Below are positions 39,501 to 53,800 of a stretch of 64,000 bases of DNA, piece after piece; position 1 is the stretch's first letter, and every line of letters starts with the position of its first letter. The notes beneath the pieces are model-generated. The model did not search any database. It saw only the letters and a list, made by a program, of their open reading frames with translations, and had not been told where the DNA came from. This DNA is from Acanthopleura granulata (lineage: Eukaryota > Mollusca > Polyplacophora > Chitonida > Chitonidae): the NCBI GenBank assembly GCA_016165875.1, contig JABBOT010000004.1:11578765-11642764 (forward strand), given 5' to 3'. A program made the position numbers and the translations under genes.

Positions 39501-40295
39501 GTCAATCCTTTCAAATTCTCCCCACTCAACTTTCTGACTTCCTTACCAACAACGGTGGTCGCTTTTAATCCGAGAATTGATCCTATTACAATATTTACAA
39601 ATCACTCCAAGACAAGGCTCAATCCCTTTTAAGAAATGGCACCTTTAAATGGCCTGTCTGTCATTTACGTACACGCGGTGATCAAAGCACCTGCATAAGA
39701 CGTCCGTCACGTGAACTTTCACGAATAAACGATTATCCCATGTACAACATAAATTTATGTACTATAATATAGTTTCTTTATGAAATCTACTTCCAAAACG
39801 GCTTTACGTTTGACAAAGTTTTACGCGTGACAAAGGCCCGTGCACTCTGCTCATTTCTGGTCAACCATAAACCTAACCGCAGTCATGAACATCGCCTTTA
39901 GTGCGGCGATGACCACAAATAAACGAAATCATTAAATGAATAGAATGAAGAGGCAGTATATCCATGTCCACTACTGCTGCCCCATATATAACTCATAACA
40001 TTTTGCTTTAAAAATAGAGTTTTCAAAACTTACAAGAGTGTTGTGAACACACATATTCATTTAACCCCAGTGCATGTGCTGTCATGTGTCTGGTTTACCA
40101 AAAAGCATTAAATTTATAAATATTATACTGAATATTTTGTAATGATAAACTTGACGGTATGTTATATTCTTCGTACATTTACCCGCATGCATCGAAAACA
40201 ATCAAGGCCAACAATGAAGTGAACGTCCATACAGAACTGTCACACGCAACACTAGTTCATAGATAATATTAACCTTAAACACCTTTGCTACTTAC
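33522..40295. other. Intergenic, no supported gene
   Basis: The longest frame here (33520-33984, +, 154 codons from an ATG) begins inside the TA microsatellite, has no known domain and no splice or UTR context. A 9-bp hairpin (GAAAATTGC / GCAATTTTC) lies near 36834-36860. Otherwise nothing supported. Confidence 0.35.
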
Positions 40296-40644
40296 TTGAG
40301 ACAATCTGCCTGGTACTCACAGTCCCTTCAAATGTAAATCCATAACTTTGTATTCGAAACAGTACAATTTTTTCTTCAATACACTTTCTTCCGATGCCCA
40401 AATCGACCCCGTTTCTACCATCTCTTAAAGATCCTAGCTCTATTAGCCAGTTAGACGGACTTTTCGTACCAGATGCTGGCGCATGCGCATATACTGCAAG
40501 GACTCTGGCTAGATTAACGTCTAAATATCCAGTAACATGTTTTCCCTTATCTGTTTTGGTGAAAATCTGTATCTCAACAGCGATGAAAGGAAGAATCACC
40601 CCCAAACCAGAAATGTAAAACTTGTCGAGTCTCCAAATTACCAA
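40296..40644 (-). CDS. Candidate exon of an unidentified gene, with consensus splice donor
   Basis: A - strand frame is open from 40644 to the donor CTCAA|GTAAGT, the last exon base being 40296. A plausible acceptor (GAGATACAG) lies inside it before residues IFTKTDKGKHVTGYLDVN, which would give an exon of about 90 residues containing SPSNWLIELGSLRDGRNG and ending TRQIVSS. The other two frames of that strand are closed. I recognise no family, and no partner exon was found. The opposite strand is also partly open. Confidence 0.25.
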
Positions 40645-41744
40645 TCAATATTTGTCTGACCGACACAAAAACTTCGAAATGTCCTTAGCATTCTGCACTT
40701 ATTTGCCTGACCAGCACTGGATTTTCTATTACATTGTGACAAGATAACTAAGGTGTCAGCAGCAATCCACGTGTTTTTGTTCCGGGTGGTTGTCGGACGA
40801 CAGAAACACTGGGGTATAAAATAGATATGGGTGTATAGAGCATGCCTTTGTAATGTATCTATTGAATGTTTATGTTTGGCGGGAATAGCTGGGAAATACG
40901 AGATGTGGCACGAGGGATACTTGTGGGCCCATCTGGCCACCTCTCCGATTGCCCATGTCCTGATAGTGACCTCTGCATAGACTTGGTGTGAAATAGATCG
41001 TATATCAAAGTCGGGTAAATACGTATCCTTGTCTACTTCCATCGACTGCATGCACAGTGAAATACTACAGAGGTATGCGTCTGTCTTCAGGTTTTGCACC
41101 AGAAGCAGTGCTACGTCCCATTGGTATGAGTTGCATGGGTAGCATTTTATGTGTATAATATTACTGTAGACTGAGACTGACACATTTATGTTTGCTTATT
41201 TCCTCAGACAAACGTATATATTAATGGTAGCTACTTTTCGAAGAGTGGAATACATGTAAGGGGATAAAAGGGTGTTATGGAAAAATGTATCTCGCACAAG
41301 TCTTACACACAGAGGAACAAAGGAAAGGTTGTGCCACATATTATACAGAGGCAATCTGTATAATACCTTGGTCCCGCGGCTAGGGAGGGGCACAAAAACA
41401 CCATCTGTTTATTTGAACATCTTATGTAGGTCCTGCATATCATCCACTATTTCTTAGCATTCAACAATAAAGCAATTGTAAGGCTTTTAAGGCAACATTT
41501 GAGTCTACTCTAAACAGTTTTCTCTTTGCTTCAATACGGCGTTATATATAGTAACACTCAAAAGGTAACAGTTACACATATAGATGATAAATATAAGTTG
41601 TGGTTGTTTTTTTTTATTTTAGTCATTGTAACTAGGCCAACAAGTATCGCACCATATATGTAATATTAGCTCATGATACAATTATTGGTGATTCCTAGCT
41701 ACTGGTCCTGAACCAGAGTAATAGTATTTGCTTTATTTATTTCT
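40645..41744. other. Intergenic, no supported gene
   Basis: A 181-codon - strand frame at 40638-41183 has no recognisable domain and irregular composition. It may be chance, or UTR or intron of whatever gene carries the exon candidate just to its left. Confidence 0.3.
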
Positions 41745-42003
41745 GATTGATGTATATACCGCCATACTCAGTATAGTTCCACTGATATAATGACGGTTAG
41801 ACATGTAGGCGAGGGAATTTTTTTTTCATTTTTTGGGGGGGGCCAAGTATAAACTACCGCCCTTCACCAGGTACCTAGCAAGCTTCCTGTCTTAAGGTTC
41901 AAGGTGATCTGGCAAAATCTTGATTCGAACCCGAGATCCCGTTAGTCAGTGTTCGATCGAGTGTGGCGAGGCCAGTGCTTTAGACAAGTGAGCCAGTGTG
42001 GGG
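41745..42003 (-). repeat. tRNA-derived SINE, family C (antisense)
   Basis: Read on the - strand it starts with a tRNA-like head: A box TGGCTCACTTGT (41984-41995) and an almost consensus B box GGGTTCGAATCA (41921-41932). An unrelated body with a run of G on the + strand (41837-41844) follows, then a tail with ATATCAGTGGAACTATACTG and AATAAATAAA. Spacing of the A and B boxes (about 50-60 bp) fits a pol III internal promoter. It is not a functional tRNA gene because no cloverleaf anticodon stem can be drawn. Confidence 0.75.
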
Positions 42004-43976
42004 GTACCCCACAGAATATTAAATGACCAGGATGAAAAAAAAAAACTGTTCGTTTAGTACCGGTATCTATACATTACCGGTAGCAACACGGCCACGTATG
42101 TAGACCTTATTAATTCAGTATAGACACTTAAAACACGCATAGTAGCTTGAACAAAATAACAGAGAACACTTAAAGAGACAACATGATATTACACTTTTCT
42201 ATCTTTTCCCTCACAGTTTGTTCTCAGACCTCCGGAGCAGCACATGTGAGCAAACTGTCACATGGTTTCCCCATGCATGCTCCCACACCACTTGTGAATA
42301 AAACTCCCGCCCACTTTTACCGCGGTGTTAACATTATCCCAAATCCCAGGGAGAGTCTCCGACGCCGGTCACTGGCAGACTGTGTGGGCATCCAAGCCTC
42401 GGTAGACCTCAAAGTTTTAGAAACCACATTTTCACGAAATCTTCTGGTTATACCACACGGCTAAATTTGCTCCACACCTGTGAAACGTCCCTAAATTGGT
42501 TAGACCAACCCCCGAGAATTGACCTTACGGGTCAGTGTGTATAGCCACCATAGTTTGATTACCTTTATACGTATTTCCATCAAGGACCGCCACAAGAGCA
42601 ACCATACCAGAACACCCACTTTGACTTCCGGTTGGACAGATTGAAACTGTGTGGCCTGTGAATGCAAGTTCAGGTGTCTTGCTTCTAGAAATATAAGAAA
42701 TTAGCGATTTGCAATCCCAAGAACTAAAGGAAACATGACAAACCGGTTTGGATGTAGGACTTCTCTATGCTGCAGTATTTTATATTCATTATTGGTATGA
42801 ATTCAAATGAATTTCAAACAGCTGGTGAAATGAATCTTTATTTTTGGTAGAGTTAAGGTAATATACGATCCTAACTCTTGACGTTAACGCCCTCATGGAT
42901 GTATAAGAAAATGCCAATATATGGAGTTGGATAATAAGCCTGAAAATCCTGCCTAAAATAAAAGTGCTAGAGCTCTGTTTCCCAACATTTATCCTATTCT
43001 TTGACCTATAGTGTTTAATACCTGCAGTAAAATTTCCATTCAGAAGGCTGTTTTGCCTGTGATATGCCTCTGGGGATAATTTTGGGTTCAAGCTACTTAA
43101 CGAATACCTTTGATTGTATCAAAAACCCTGATTACCTCTCTAGGCATCCAAAGAACAACATTGGTTGCATGTACACAACAATTAAAAGGAATACTGGAAT
43201 CTGTCTGAAACGTTTTGTTGAGGTAATCTTATGACAAATAGTGATCGGAAGAAAGCCCAGTGATGTCAGCACAAGTTTGGAGGTTGCTCAGGGAATACTT
43301 TTGTTTATTTGAGGCTTTAACGTCAAATTCAAAATTATTCTGCCATATCACCATGCGTGTTTTGTGACATGCACACTGGTCTTGTTGCCGACATTTAGTC
43401 TGGACAGATTTGCTGTTTAGATCTAATGTGGCCTTTTTGCTGGCCTGCAAAACCATTGTATAGCTGATCTTGGCTTTTTCCACACAATTATTCTAGGCTT
43501 ACTGTAACGTCGGACGTGAACCTATCCCTGTTTATACCAAACATTTGATTCAGTTTTCTGTTATAAATTCTTAATATTTGACATTTAGATTTGTGAGTCA
43601 ATGAATAAATATTGTAGTTTTCTACAGTTAAATTGAATAGTAAAGAAATAAGTAATTATACCGACTCACTTCCGCAATACCTGCGACCTCCTGCCAATAG
43701 TCCATGTCGCCAAGCAGGCCTCACAGATCACCGTCGATAACCCATTCAACTGAACGGCTTCCAAGCAAGTCAAGCACTCGCGGTCGCGTTCTTCGTCTGT
43801 TCCAAAAGTTCTAGACAATTAATATGATCATGTCTGCTGTCCTGACCCCAATCATAACTGTACGAAGGTGTAAAAAAATTTTAAAAAGTTCTAAACTGAG
43901 AAAAGTCTTGTCCTTAACTTATACGACCATATAGTCCATCTAGATGGATTCTTTGCGCTATTTGAATACCCTGAGT
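42004..43976. other. Intergenic, no supported gene
   Basis: A 93-codon frame at 42183-42464 (+) has no family resemblance. Nothing else stands out. Confidence 0.35.
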
Positions 43977-44249
43977 TCGGCCTCCGTGGCCGACTCGGTT
44001 ATCGCGCTAACTACAGTACAGCGTAATGACCAATTTGCCTGTCACCAATGTGATCGCTGTGAGTTCAAGCCCTGCTCAAGCTGGATTCCTCTCTGGTCGT
44101 ACATGGAAGGGTAGTCAAGAAGGCTGCGGGTGGTCGTGGGTTTCCTCAGCCCGGTTTCCTCCTACCATAAGGCTGGCCGCTGTCGTGTAAGTGAAATATT
44201 CGTGGGTATAGGGCGTAAAACACCAATCAAATAAATAAATAAAATAATA
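43977..44249 (+). repeat. tRNA-derived SINE, family A (near full length)
   Basis: Best-preserved full-length copy. It has a tRNA-like head (CTCCGTGGCCGACTCGG), a B box GTGAGTTCAAGCCC (about 44058-44071), a central block with GGTCGTGGGTTTCC, then AAGTGAAATATTCGTGGGTA, GGGCGTAAAACACCAATC and an (AAAT)n tail. It lies about 620 bp upstream of the TSR1 start codon. Confidence 0.9.
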
Positions 44250-44522
44250 TTCTGTGATTCATCACATTATCTACACCAGAACTCCGAGTCTCGTCCTTGC
44301 TCTCAGTTATAAGCCACAAAAATTTTTTTATAGTCATATGTTTTATGAGAAAATCATGTAAACGTCTGTGAGATTACTAGCTCTCAACCTTCGTCATACT
44401 GACCAAACAATATAACCATATAAACTAACTCTTTTGCGAAATATTCTTTTATTCTGGCGAGAAATAATGAACCATCCTTGTGACGTCATTTGTTTCTTAG
44501 ACTTTTATTTTTCTTATCTGGA

Positions 44523-44665
44523 TAGTTGCTTTTGGATTTAACGGCTTTACGCCGCCGTACTCAGGAATATTTCACTGATATGCTGATGGTCAGTTTCACA
44601 AATGGAGTAAGCCTACGCAGGCCTAGGTTTCCCGACATCAGTACAGCCCGTCTGACTGTACAGCA
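44523..44665 (-). repeat. SINE-tail variant related to families A and C (antisense)
   Basis: Read on the - strand it contains ATATCAGTGAAATATTCCTG, then AGTACGGCGGCGTAAAGCCG. It shares the 'ATCAGTGAAATATTC' form with family C and the 'GAGTACGGCGTAAA' form with family A. It sits about 200 bp upstream of TSR1 and may lie in its promoter region. Confidence 0.65.
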
Positions 44666-44870
44666 CATGAAATTTATGAAGTCATTTGAAAACATAATTA
44701 AGTAACAAATGTGTCATTCTTCTTCCCCGAAATAATGATTTGGGCCCTTAAGTTATTTATCTATTTTGCCTACAGTCCGTTTTCGTTACTATTCCTAATT
44801 GTAAAAATCACAACCAGTTTCTCGCCACAACAACCACGTGGTGTAAAAATCAATGAAACTCACTGCAAAC

Positions 44871-47800
44871 ATGGCAGCAGATCCAGACCAACAGCGTCAC
44901 AGGCCTGGCACCTTAAAGCAACAAAACAAGTCGCATAAACATGGCAGACATAGAAGTAAAGGCAAACTGGAGAAAGATACTAAAGGTATGTAACCATTGG
45001 TGTATAAAAAGTCAAATAAACTTCGGCGCAGACTTGCCAATAAGGTTGTGTGGCTATTTAGAACAACAACAACGTGTGTTGACAGTTACATACCCTTTTT
45101 CTTACAGGGAGAGTGAGTGTGAAGGTTATGTCGAGAAAGTCAAGACAAGTACAAAAAAGATGTGACAGAAGGAATCAGGTATGATAATTAACTGGAGCAA
45201 TAAGTTAAAGCTTAACTGTGGTGTTTTTGTAACGGTAGAAAGAAGAGGTCCGTAGTTAAAATCAGATTGCTGTTTACATGTAACTTTCCACGTGACACGT
45301 TGCTTCATAGGACAGTTCAGTGAGTCAAGTTGAATGGTGGTGGGACAAATGGAGGATACCTTTTTCAAGTGTTGTCCACTTTAGGACTTGTGATGCGCAC
45401 AGAATCTTTATTACATTCATCTACCGTAAATACATCTGAAACACTTTCTATTAGAACAAAGCAGATGGTGTTATGGTATAAACATCGGCCTACAGATCCA
45501 ATGCTGTTGTCTGATGGGAGTTTGAATCCAGCAGTTTCTTCATGACTCATAAATGTAACCTATTAAGTATACTCCGAACATGCCTACTCGGGAAACATGT
45601 GACGGTGTCATGTGACAGACTACAGTGGCAAGCAAGTTATTCACGCTATTTTTTTGAAAATCAAACATGTTCCTATTCATTTTCTACCTAATGAGAACAC
45701 CATACTAGTTAGCACATGACTGTTGGAATGAAAATGATGTCAAATAGAATATAGACAGCTACTGATAAATATAACCCTATTCTTTACTAGTCCCATTAAG
45801 GGGCCAAGCTGTCAAGAAATATATGTTATGATATTAGTATTTACTCTTACCAGGCAAACAGAGGAGATAATGTAGCAGAATTAAACTGAACATGCATTTT
45901 GCCAATGCTATGTCTGCACTAGAATACTGTTGCAACATTGCCACTAAGGCAAAATAATTCATTCCTACAGAAGTCATTGTCACATATGGCTTTATTTGCA
46001 TGCTGAAATTTTCTTATCAATCAGATTCACTGAATTTGATGAGGACATGGCTGGTTAAAATTATAATTTATCAGTATGGATGATAGTCCAGTTAAACTTT
46101 GAAGCCTGCTTTCTACTATTAATAGCTTCCAGAGCATACACTTGGGGTTTTGAGTTCCACTCCTAGACAGCGTGATTCTGTTCTTTTGACAAACTCCTAG
46201 CTGTAAAACAGTATACCAGTATACAATTTGGACTAGAGTCCATCAACAGATTCCTTGCACTTTTTTAATATTCTTTGAGTCACTGCAACAGTGTCCGTGC
46301 TAATGTCATGATGCCCTGCTCATTTCTATGCCAGTGAGATTTTCAGTGCAGTTTCTCACAGTTTTGAGCACATTTGTTTGCATGGCTATTAAAACCCTGG
46401 CATTTTGTATGTTCACAAACTGTAAGTCTTTCAAAAAAGATGTTGAGTGCTCTGTGTCAATATACATTACTGGGACCCAGTCTTATAGAAATAGGACTAG
46501 TATGGTATAATACTTGATGATGCATTTGGCAGGCACATCAGTTACGGAAGCAGAGACGTGATGAAGCACTAACCAAGAAGAGGAACCGAGGGGGACATGG
46601 AAGTCCCCCACACTTAGTGGTTTGTTGTCTCTGTTCCATTATCCTGTTATTTATCAGATTTCTTCAGAATCTTTTGCAATTCAGAAATGATAAACACTTC
46701 CTTCTTGTGCTTGGTGATGTTTGCTATTATTATGAAGCATGAAGAGCTTATAAATAAAAAAAATAAATCCGAATAATTCAAATAATTAATAGTGAAATAT
46801 CATGCTTCTTGTTTTAAGATCAAAAAGTTTTGTTGTAAAATCACAACAATGTGATAAATAGAAACACCTCATGATGTTTACTGTAATCTGCCATGCAGTA
46901 AATTATGCATTCACAATTGCCTATTTATATGTTTCAGGCTGTACTGCCTCTCTGTGATGGTCTTGACACATCCTCACTTGTTAATTTCATGAAGTCATGT
47001 GATGATAGCTTGACAGTTGTTGAAAATGATCAAGGGTTGATTCATATCAGGTGAGCAATATCATGTTATACATTTCAGAAAAATAATACTGGTACTCATT
47101 CCTATCAGTCTGACAGCAGAGTTTTAACTCTACACACAAAATAGCTTAGGACCCAGCTCAGCTTAACCAGACTATTAACTAGGGTCATAAGTGCCCTGTA
47201 TGTGAAATAATAACTTGACTCAACAGAGTTTTATATTCCAGGCATTTCATGTATGGCGGATCAATCCACAGTTATATGGCCACTGGAGCAAACTGCTTAC
47301 AGCACTTGATTTGAGTCTTTTCTTAAGCTCTTGTGTATGCTGAACTTTACAGATATGATTAGCTCTCAGAACTGATTACAGTGTGCTAATCTTTATAACA
47401 TAAGCAGAGTTGTTAGAGAGTGCAATATGTAAACAAGATTTCCTGGTTGTATTTGGCAGAAGACGATTCATGGTCACGTACCTTTTTTAACCTGTTTGGT
47501 ATATATTGTTCTTGACATGGTTATATTTGTGGAAGTGTGTGTTTTGTATTTAGTAGAAACTTTTAATATATGATTAATATACTTACTGACCAAGTATTTC
47601 TTTTTAATGTGAAGAGTAATATAAATTATGACAGTACCGAGGTCTTGTATTAAATAAGGAGATGTTAGCTTTTGCAACCAAACTAAAAAAAAAAAACATT
47701 CCAAAATGAACAAAACAGCCATCAAAATTCTATTTTGTTAAGTTTTAGATTACATCCTTGTATTCCATTAATTTTTAGTGTTCCAAGGTTTAAACAGCGC

Positions 47801-50800
47801 CTGACATTGTGTGTGACTAACTATGGGGACACTGTGTCTGTGTTGGATGCTGCAAAAGTTGCAGACTCTGTCCTATGTCTGCTGTCTCCTGAGGAGGGTA
47901 TGGACGACCAGGGTGAATACACATTAAAGTGTCTTCTGTCTCAAGGTTTACCTGCAGTCAACTTTGTTGTGCAGGTGAGAACAATCATAATCATATAATT
48001 AAACTGACATACACATACTTCTCTTTAACCAAAATATGATTTGGTTACTTTTTTAATTGTATTCCTGTAGAATATCACTTTACAGAGATGAGAACGTCAG
48101 CTAATGTAGAGATATTTATCTTGCAGGGATTTAAACAGATACCTGTAAAGAAGCAAGGCGATGTCAGAAAAGTTTTACAAAGGCAGATAGAATCCAAGTA
48201 AGTGATAAATCAATAACGAGGTATGCCAGCATTGATCATCCAATACTTCAGGGGTCTCCGTGGTGAAGGAGGCTAGCACAGCATAATCACTCAGAGGCCT
48301 CTCACTAATGTGGTCACTGTGAGTTCAAGCCCAGCTTTTGCTGGCTTCCTCTCCAGCTATACCTGGGAAGGCCCACCAGCAACCAGCGGATGGTCATAGG
48401 TTTCTTCTGGGTTCTGTCCACTTTTCTCTCGCCATAATGACTGTCGCCATGGTATAAGTGAAATATTCTTGAGTACAGTGAATGAAATAAACAGTTTGTT
48501 TAGTAATGTCTTGTGATATGTGGAGAATAGTGAGATAGTCCTTGAGATCATTACTGACCAGTGAAGTGTGGTGTTTCAGCAGATTAAATTCCCATTAAGA
48601 TCAATAGAGTAGATCTGATTTGGTGAACGAGTGCCCTTTTCTTGAAATACTTTTTTAGTATTGCTGATATATTAGATTATTTTTAGCATGATACTACTGA
48701 CGATGGCAAATGTTGGTCCTTGTATATATATTTAGCAAGATGTTGTGAACTCTCTCTGTTACATTTGTGTTGGAAAATTCTGAATGCATTGTAGGACCCA
48801 GAAGCAAAGAAACAGTGTAAATAGCTGTTTCGTTTTACTTCTAGATTTCCGGGCGAAAAATTCCATTCTCTTGATGACACGCAAGATGCATTACTCGTGT
48901 TAAGGCAGTTGACGAATCAGAAGTTAAAGCAAATCCACTACAGGGAAAAAAGACCTCATATGATAGCTGAGGAGATTCAGTTTGAGCTTGAAAATGCAGA
49001 GGTACTTCATGACATGTGTAGTGAAAACTGTTTGTCATCACCTTGTCTTGTGTTTGAAATTTCATATTTCTTTTTTGTGTACGGGTGTAATTTTTTGGTT
49101 TTGAGTAAAAATTTTGGCCAGTGATTAATCATAAGTTGTAGACAGCAGAACAGTTTGACGTGTTGAAGTCACAGATCCCTAAGATGAGGCCAGCATTCTT
49201 ATATATCTAAAAGATTTGCTGTTTAATGGAAAGTTACACACATTACATGTGTAGTCGTGTTACATTTGTGCATGTTTCCATTCATAATAAAATAAGTTAC
49301 ATTTTATTTTTTGCAGAAATGTAAAACATTCTAGTATAACTACTTAGTCAAGTTAACTGTAGCCTTATATATTACTGGCTCAACACTGAGAAGTTAGAGC
49401 AAGGAAACAGGACAGGTCAGGTTGACTGGGTGAGTCGTCATATCTGATGTCTTTGGCATAAGGTTCTAATGGCGGCAGCACTTTGGCAGCATGGGCTCAC
49501 CCTGCCACAAGAAAACACAGCATGTATACCTACTAAGGACTCCTCATCATCATATAACTGAAAAATTGTCACAAAAATGTAAACCCAAGCATAAATGTGT
49601 ACATATATACTACGTACAGATGTTCATTTACCCTGATTAGAGTGTTTTATCCAAAGCACTGTATTCTGATGTTGAATGAACTGCTTCTGTCGTCTGTCAA
49701 CAACCTGCAGATGCTCGTGGTTTTATCCCGGGCTTTGCCCAGTTTCCTCCCATCATAATGCTGGCCACCGTCATATAATTGAAATATTCTTCAGTACAGC
49801 ATAACATGCCAATCAAATAAAGAAAAAAATGAACTACTTCTCTCTTGATATTTTGATAATATATGCGTGTTTAAACGCTTACCACCTGCTGTATTTTCTG
49901 TTTGGGGGACCTTATTAGAGTGAGTGTGGAACACTGAAGGTGTGCGGGTACCTCCGTGGGCGGAGTCTCTCTGTGAATGGTCTTGTACACATACCAGGTT
50001 GGGGTGACTTCCAGATGTCACAGATTGATGCCCCGAAAGACCCATACCATCTTCAGTTAGGACAGGACAAACTGCGAAGGAAAAATAGTGAAGTAACTAA
50101 AATGCCTATGAAACAGTTCCTTTTGGCCTGCATTACAGAATTGAAAATACTGAAACTATGGGACACATGCCACCCTTCATTGCTTTCTGTTTGTTGCATA
50201 TATTTCTATTGTATAAATGTACTAGGGCAATTCACGAATGTGATTGTTCATTGTTCTGCTGCAGATTCATATTTAGTTTGTGAGGAAACACCACTGAAAT
50301 GTGATAACTTAAGTACAAGATCTTTCCATTGGCACTTCATTGAGCATGTGTAAACATAAAATTCTTTTTATATGACTGAAATAGAAAGTAATAATTTTTC
50401 CACTGGAGATCAGTAAATAGAAGTGAAAACAGCATCACATTTACAGACTTCAGTCATTAATAAGCATTGCTTTAGGGTAGCGACAGCTCATGTATTGAGA
50501 TGGAGGAGGAGGAGAAAATCCTTGCTCGTGCGGATCCCACAAAGCAGGTGTCTCTCCAGAGTGAGGTTATACCAGACCCCATGGAGGGGGAACAAACATG
50601 GCCGACGCCAGAGGAAATGGCAGAGGCAGAAGGTGAGGCCCTCTGAGAAAGTCTGGTTTCTAGATTGGCTTTGGTGTAAAATTTTATCCATGGCTGCCGC
50701 TATGTTCACTTGACGCTGAGATTTCTATTGATCTTAGACAGGTTTTCTGTTTGTTTTCTGTTTGTCATCCTACTGGAAGTATCTGTGTTTCTGCACTGAA

Positions 50801-53800
50801 AGGAATATTTTATGGCATTTGCTCTTTTGTTAGGGGGAATTTTAAGTATTTTGTAGTGTTTACCTGAAAGTAAACACCACCTTAAGATGGTTACTTGAAT
50901 TATACCATGTATCCATTAAAAATTATTTTTGAAATTATTTTGGAAGGGATCCATGTGTACTGTAGCAGATACATGTAAGTTTTCCTGCACCTGATGGCCA
51001 CAGTAATAATTATTTGTGTGTTATATCCTCCTGGGATTCACATGATACCTCTACTAGACATGTATTGTTGTCTACATGTTTGAGGAATCAGTCTTCTGTT
51101 TGACACACTGAAAGATTTTCTGTTTTCATGGTATTTTTCATTGTATAGTTCTATGGTTAGATAATTTCAGTTTGACTATCAATATTTGTCCAGTTGCTGC
51201 AGAAAGCAAAGTCAGAGTGGTGAAGAAAGTTCCCAGAGGCACCTCTGATTACCAGGCTGCTTGGATCATAAACAGTGACAATGAGGAAGAGGAACTGGTG
51301 AGTGCCTTTAGAGAACTTGAAAATAGATCAAAGGCTACATACCCAAGTGACTTGTCATGTCATAGGGTTGGTCATACTATTGATAAAATACATGCATATT
51401 GGTGAAAGAATCCTTATGATGGTGTAAAATACAAATGAACAGAACATATTTATTTATTTATTTATTTCATTGGTGTTTTACACCATACTCAAGAATATTT
51501 CAATTATACGACGGCAGCCAGCATTATGGCAGGAGGAAACTGGGCAGAGCTCGGGGGAAACCCAGAACCCTACTTCTTTTGTCTTCAAAGTCAGTGAATA
51601 GTACAACAAGCAAAATATGAAACACAGAGCTGCATGTGAGCTGAAATTCAGTCCATACTTTTATAATGATACATATCAGAAACAGAAGGTTGGGTTTAAC
51701 AGGATATATCGATTTGACATATAATCCGTGTGTTAGAAAATCTTCCTTTATTGCCTGATTATTGAAAAGGCATATACTTCTAAAAGGCTTGTTATTGGCA
51801 TTTATATGAAGATGTATTGCACGTGAAGAGTTCACATGAACTTGTCAATTACTTGCAGTCAGAGGATGATAGCGAGGAAGAGAAAAATGTTGTCATGGAA
51901 GCCGAGGAGGATGAAGTCTCTGAGGATGGATCAGATGAGGAGACTGAGGAACAAGAGGACTACGATACAGTCAGTTTGTGATATAACTTCATATTCTAGG
52001 ATAGGATAGATCCATTGTGTAAAACTCTGTTTAAGGTCAAGGTGGTATCTAACTGCCTGCTATGCTGATGATTAAAACATGATCCTGACATTCATGGATT
52101 ACCTACTTTAGAACATTTGTAATAGGGATTGCCTGGGAAAACAAATGCCTAGTTTTGAGAAAAAAAAACAATGGTGTTTATAACAAATATAGAAATATAT
52201 CACATTCTTAGGAAATGTGCAATCCAATAAGAAGTGGCTTGCACAAAATTTCAGATGAATTGTTTGCAACAAATAACCATTTAACAAAGTAAATTTACTG
52301 AGTGTGACTTGTGAGCTGTTTGTAGCTTTTGGAAAAGAATAGTAACTGTCCCATAATGTAATGGAGTGCATATGTATCTTAATTGACAGGTGAGCCTAAC
52401 TGACGACACATCCAGGTATGATGCTAGCATGGACCTGGATGAAGACAGGAAAATGTGAGTGATTCTGTTTACTTTTTCAACTTGATGTTATTGATTACAG
52501 TGAGAACATAATCTTGCATAAAGTCACACCAGGATTTATCAACCAGAAAAAAGGTTTGATATTGCTAAGCTTGTTCTTACTCATTTGGTACAATACTCAA
52601 CCACATTTAAATTTGACAGACTTTTGCTTTCCATAAAAGTAGTGTAATATTTAAGTTGCCCCCAAAACATGTTGTAATTTTAAGTGGGTGTGAACTTAAT
52701 GTCAGCTTTGTGTACTTCCGTTTTGTACTCATTTGCCTGTGCAAAATAATCCTGTTTATTGGTCATTTCATTTGCTCAGCTTGGAGAAGATCAAAGAAGA
52801 GAAGGCTCATGTGACCTTTCCTGATGAGATTGATACGCCCATGGAGACTACAGCCCGTGCACGATTTGCCAGGTAAGGTTCACCAGCTTAAAAGTTTTAA
52901 CATTCGGTTTTTACATACATTATTCTGTCTTTTGGTGAAATGGTCATACGTTAGTTGAAAGGGCCTTTGCTGGTTCTGATACACTCAGGTAAAACCTTGT
53001 ATTTTACTCTGCTCATCAGGCCCTAATCAGGTTCTCATAAGTCTGGCAGTAAGTCTTTTTCATATATCTGGTCATGGCAGGCAGTTTTTTCTGGCACATG
53101 GTTTTCCTCCACCCACAAAACGACTGACAGGCTAAAAGTGAAAAATTCTTAAATATTGCTCTAAATACCATTGAAGTAAATAAATGTTTGAGTTCAAATA
53201 GGTCAGGTGATATGATGTGCTAAAAAGTTATTGGAATTTCTGTTGAGAAAAAGGCACCCATGATAAAAGTTAGTATGTGTGCATGTAGATATGATGAAGA
53301 TATTTGACACTTACTTCTGAAATCCAAATTTAGTATTTGGCAAATTTTAAAAATCTTTTGTGACAGCACAATGTATTTTTCTGAAACATCACATACTAAA
53401 ACATATGTGACGAGGCAAAAATTTAATTCTGGATACTTTTTTCATCCGTTTTAAACCTGTTGTCATGTAAATGATATTCCTCGGTACTGCATACCAGTTC
53501 AATAAATAAATAAACCCTGTATGCATGTTGTGTATTCTTGTTGGTTTAACAGGTACCGTGGGTTGAAGAGTTTCAGGACATCCCCGTGGGATCCTAAAGA
53601 GAACTTGCCACATGATTATGCGAGGATATTCCAGTTTACAGATTTCCAACGAACCAAAAAGCGGGTTATGGCTGAGGAGGTTGATGGGGCCATGGTAATA
53701 TTAAGTCATACATTTCTGAATTGAGTTAAGCAGCTTTGCATTTAGTGTAAAAGTTATGTGTTTAGTATACTTGGAGATAATAAGGTAGACCAAGTAGCAG

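Noticed and set aside
40638..41183. 181-codon - strand ORF
   Set aside because: No domain, irregular residue composition, no splice sites supporting it.
41921..41995. tRNA gene suggested by good A and B boxes
   Set aside because: No cloverleaf can be drawn, and the sequence continues into a SINE body and tail.
44853..44855. Upstream in-frame ATG as the TSR1 start
   Set aside because: Poorer initiation context, and the next ATG gives an N-terminus that matches the family.
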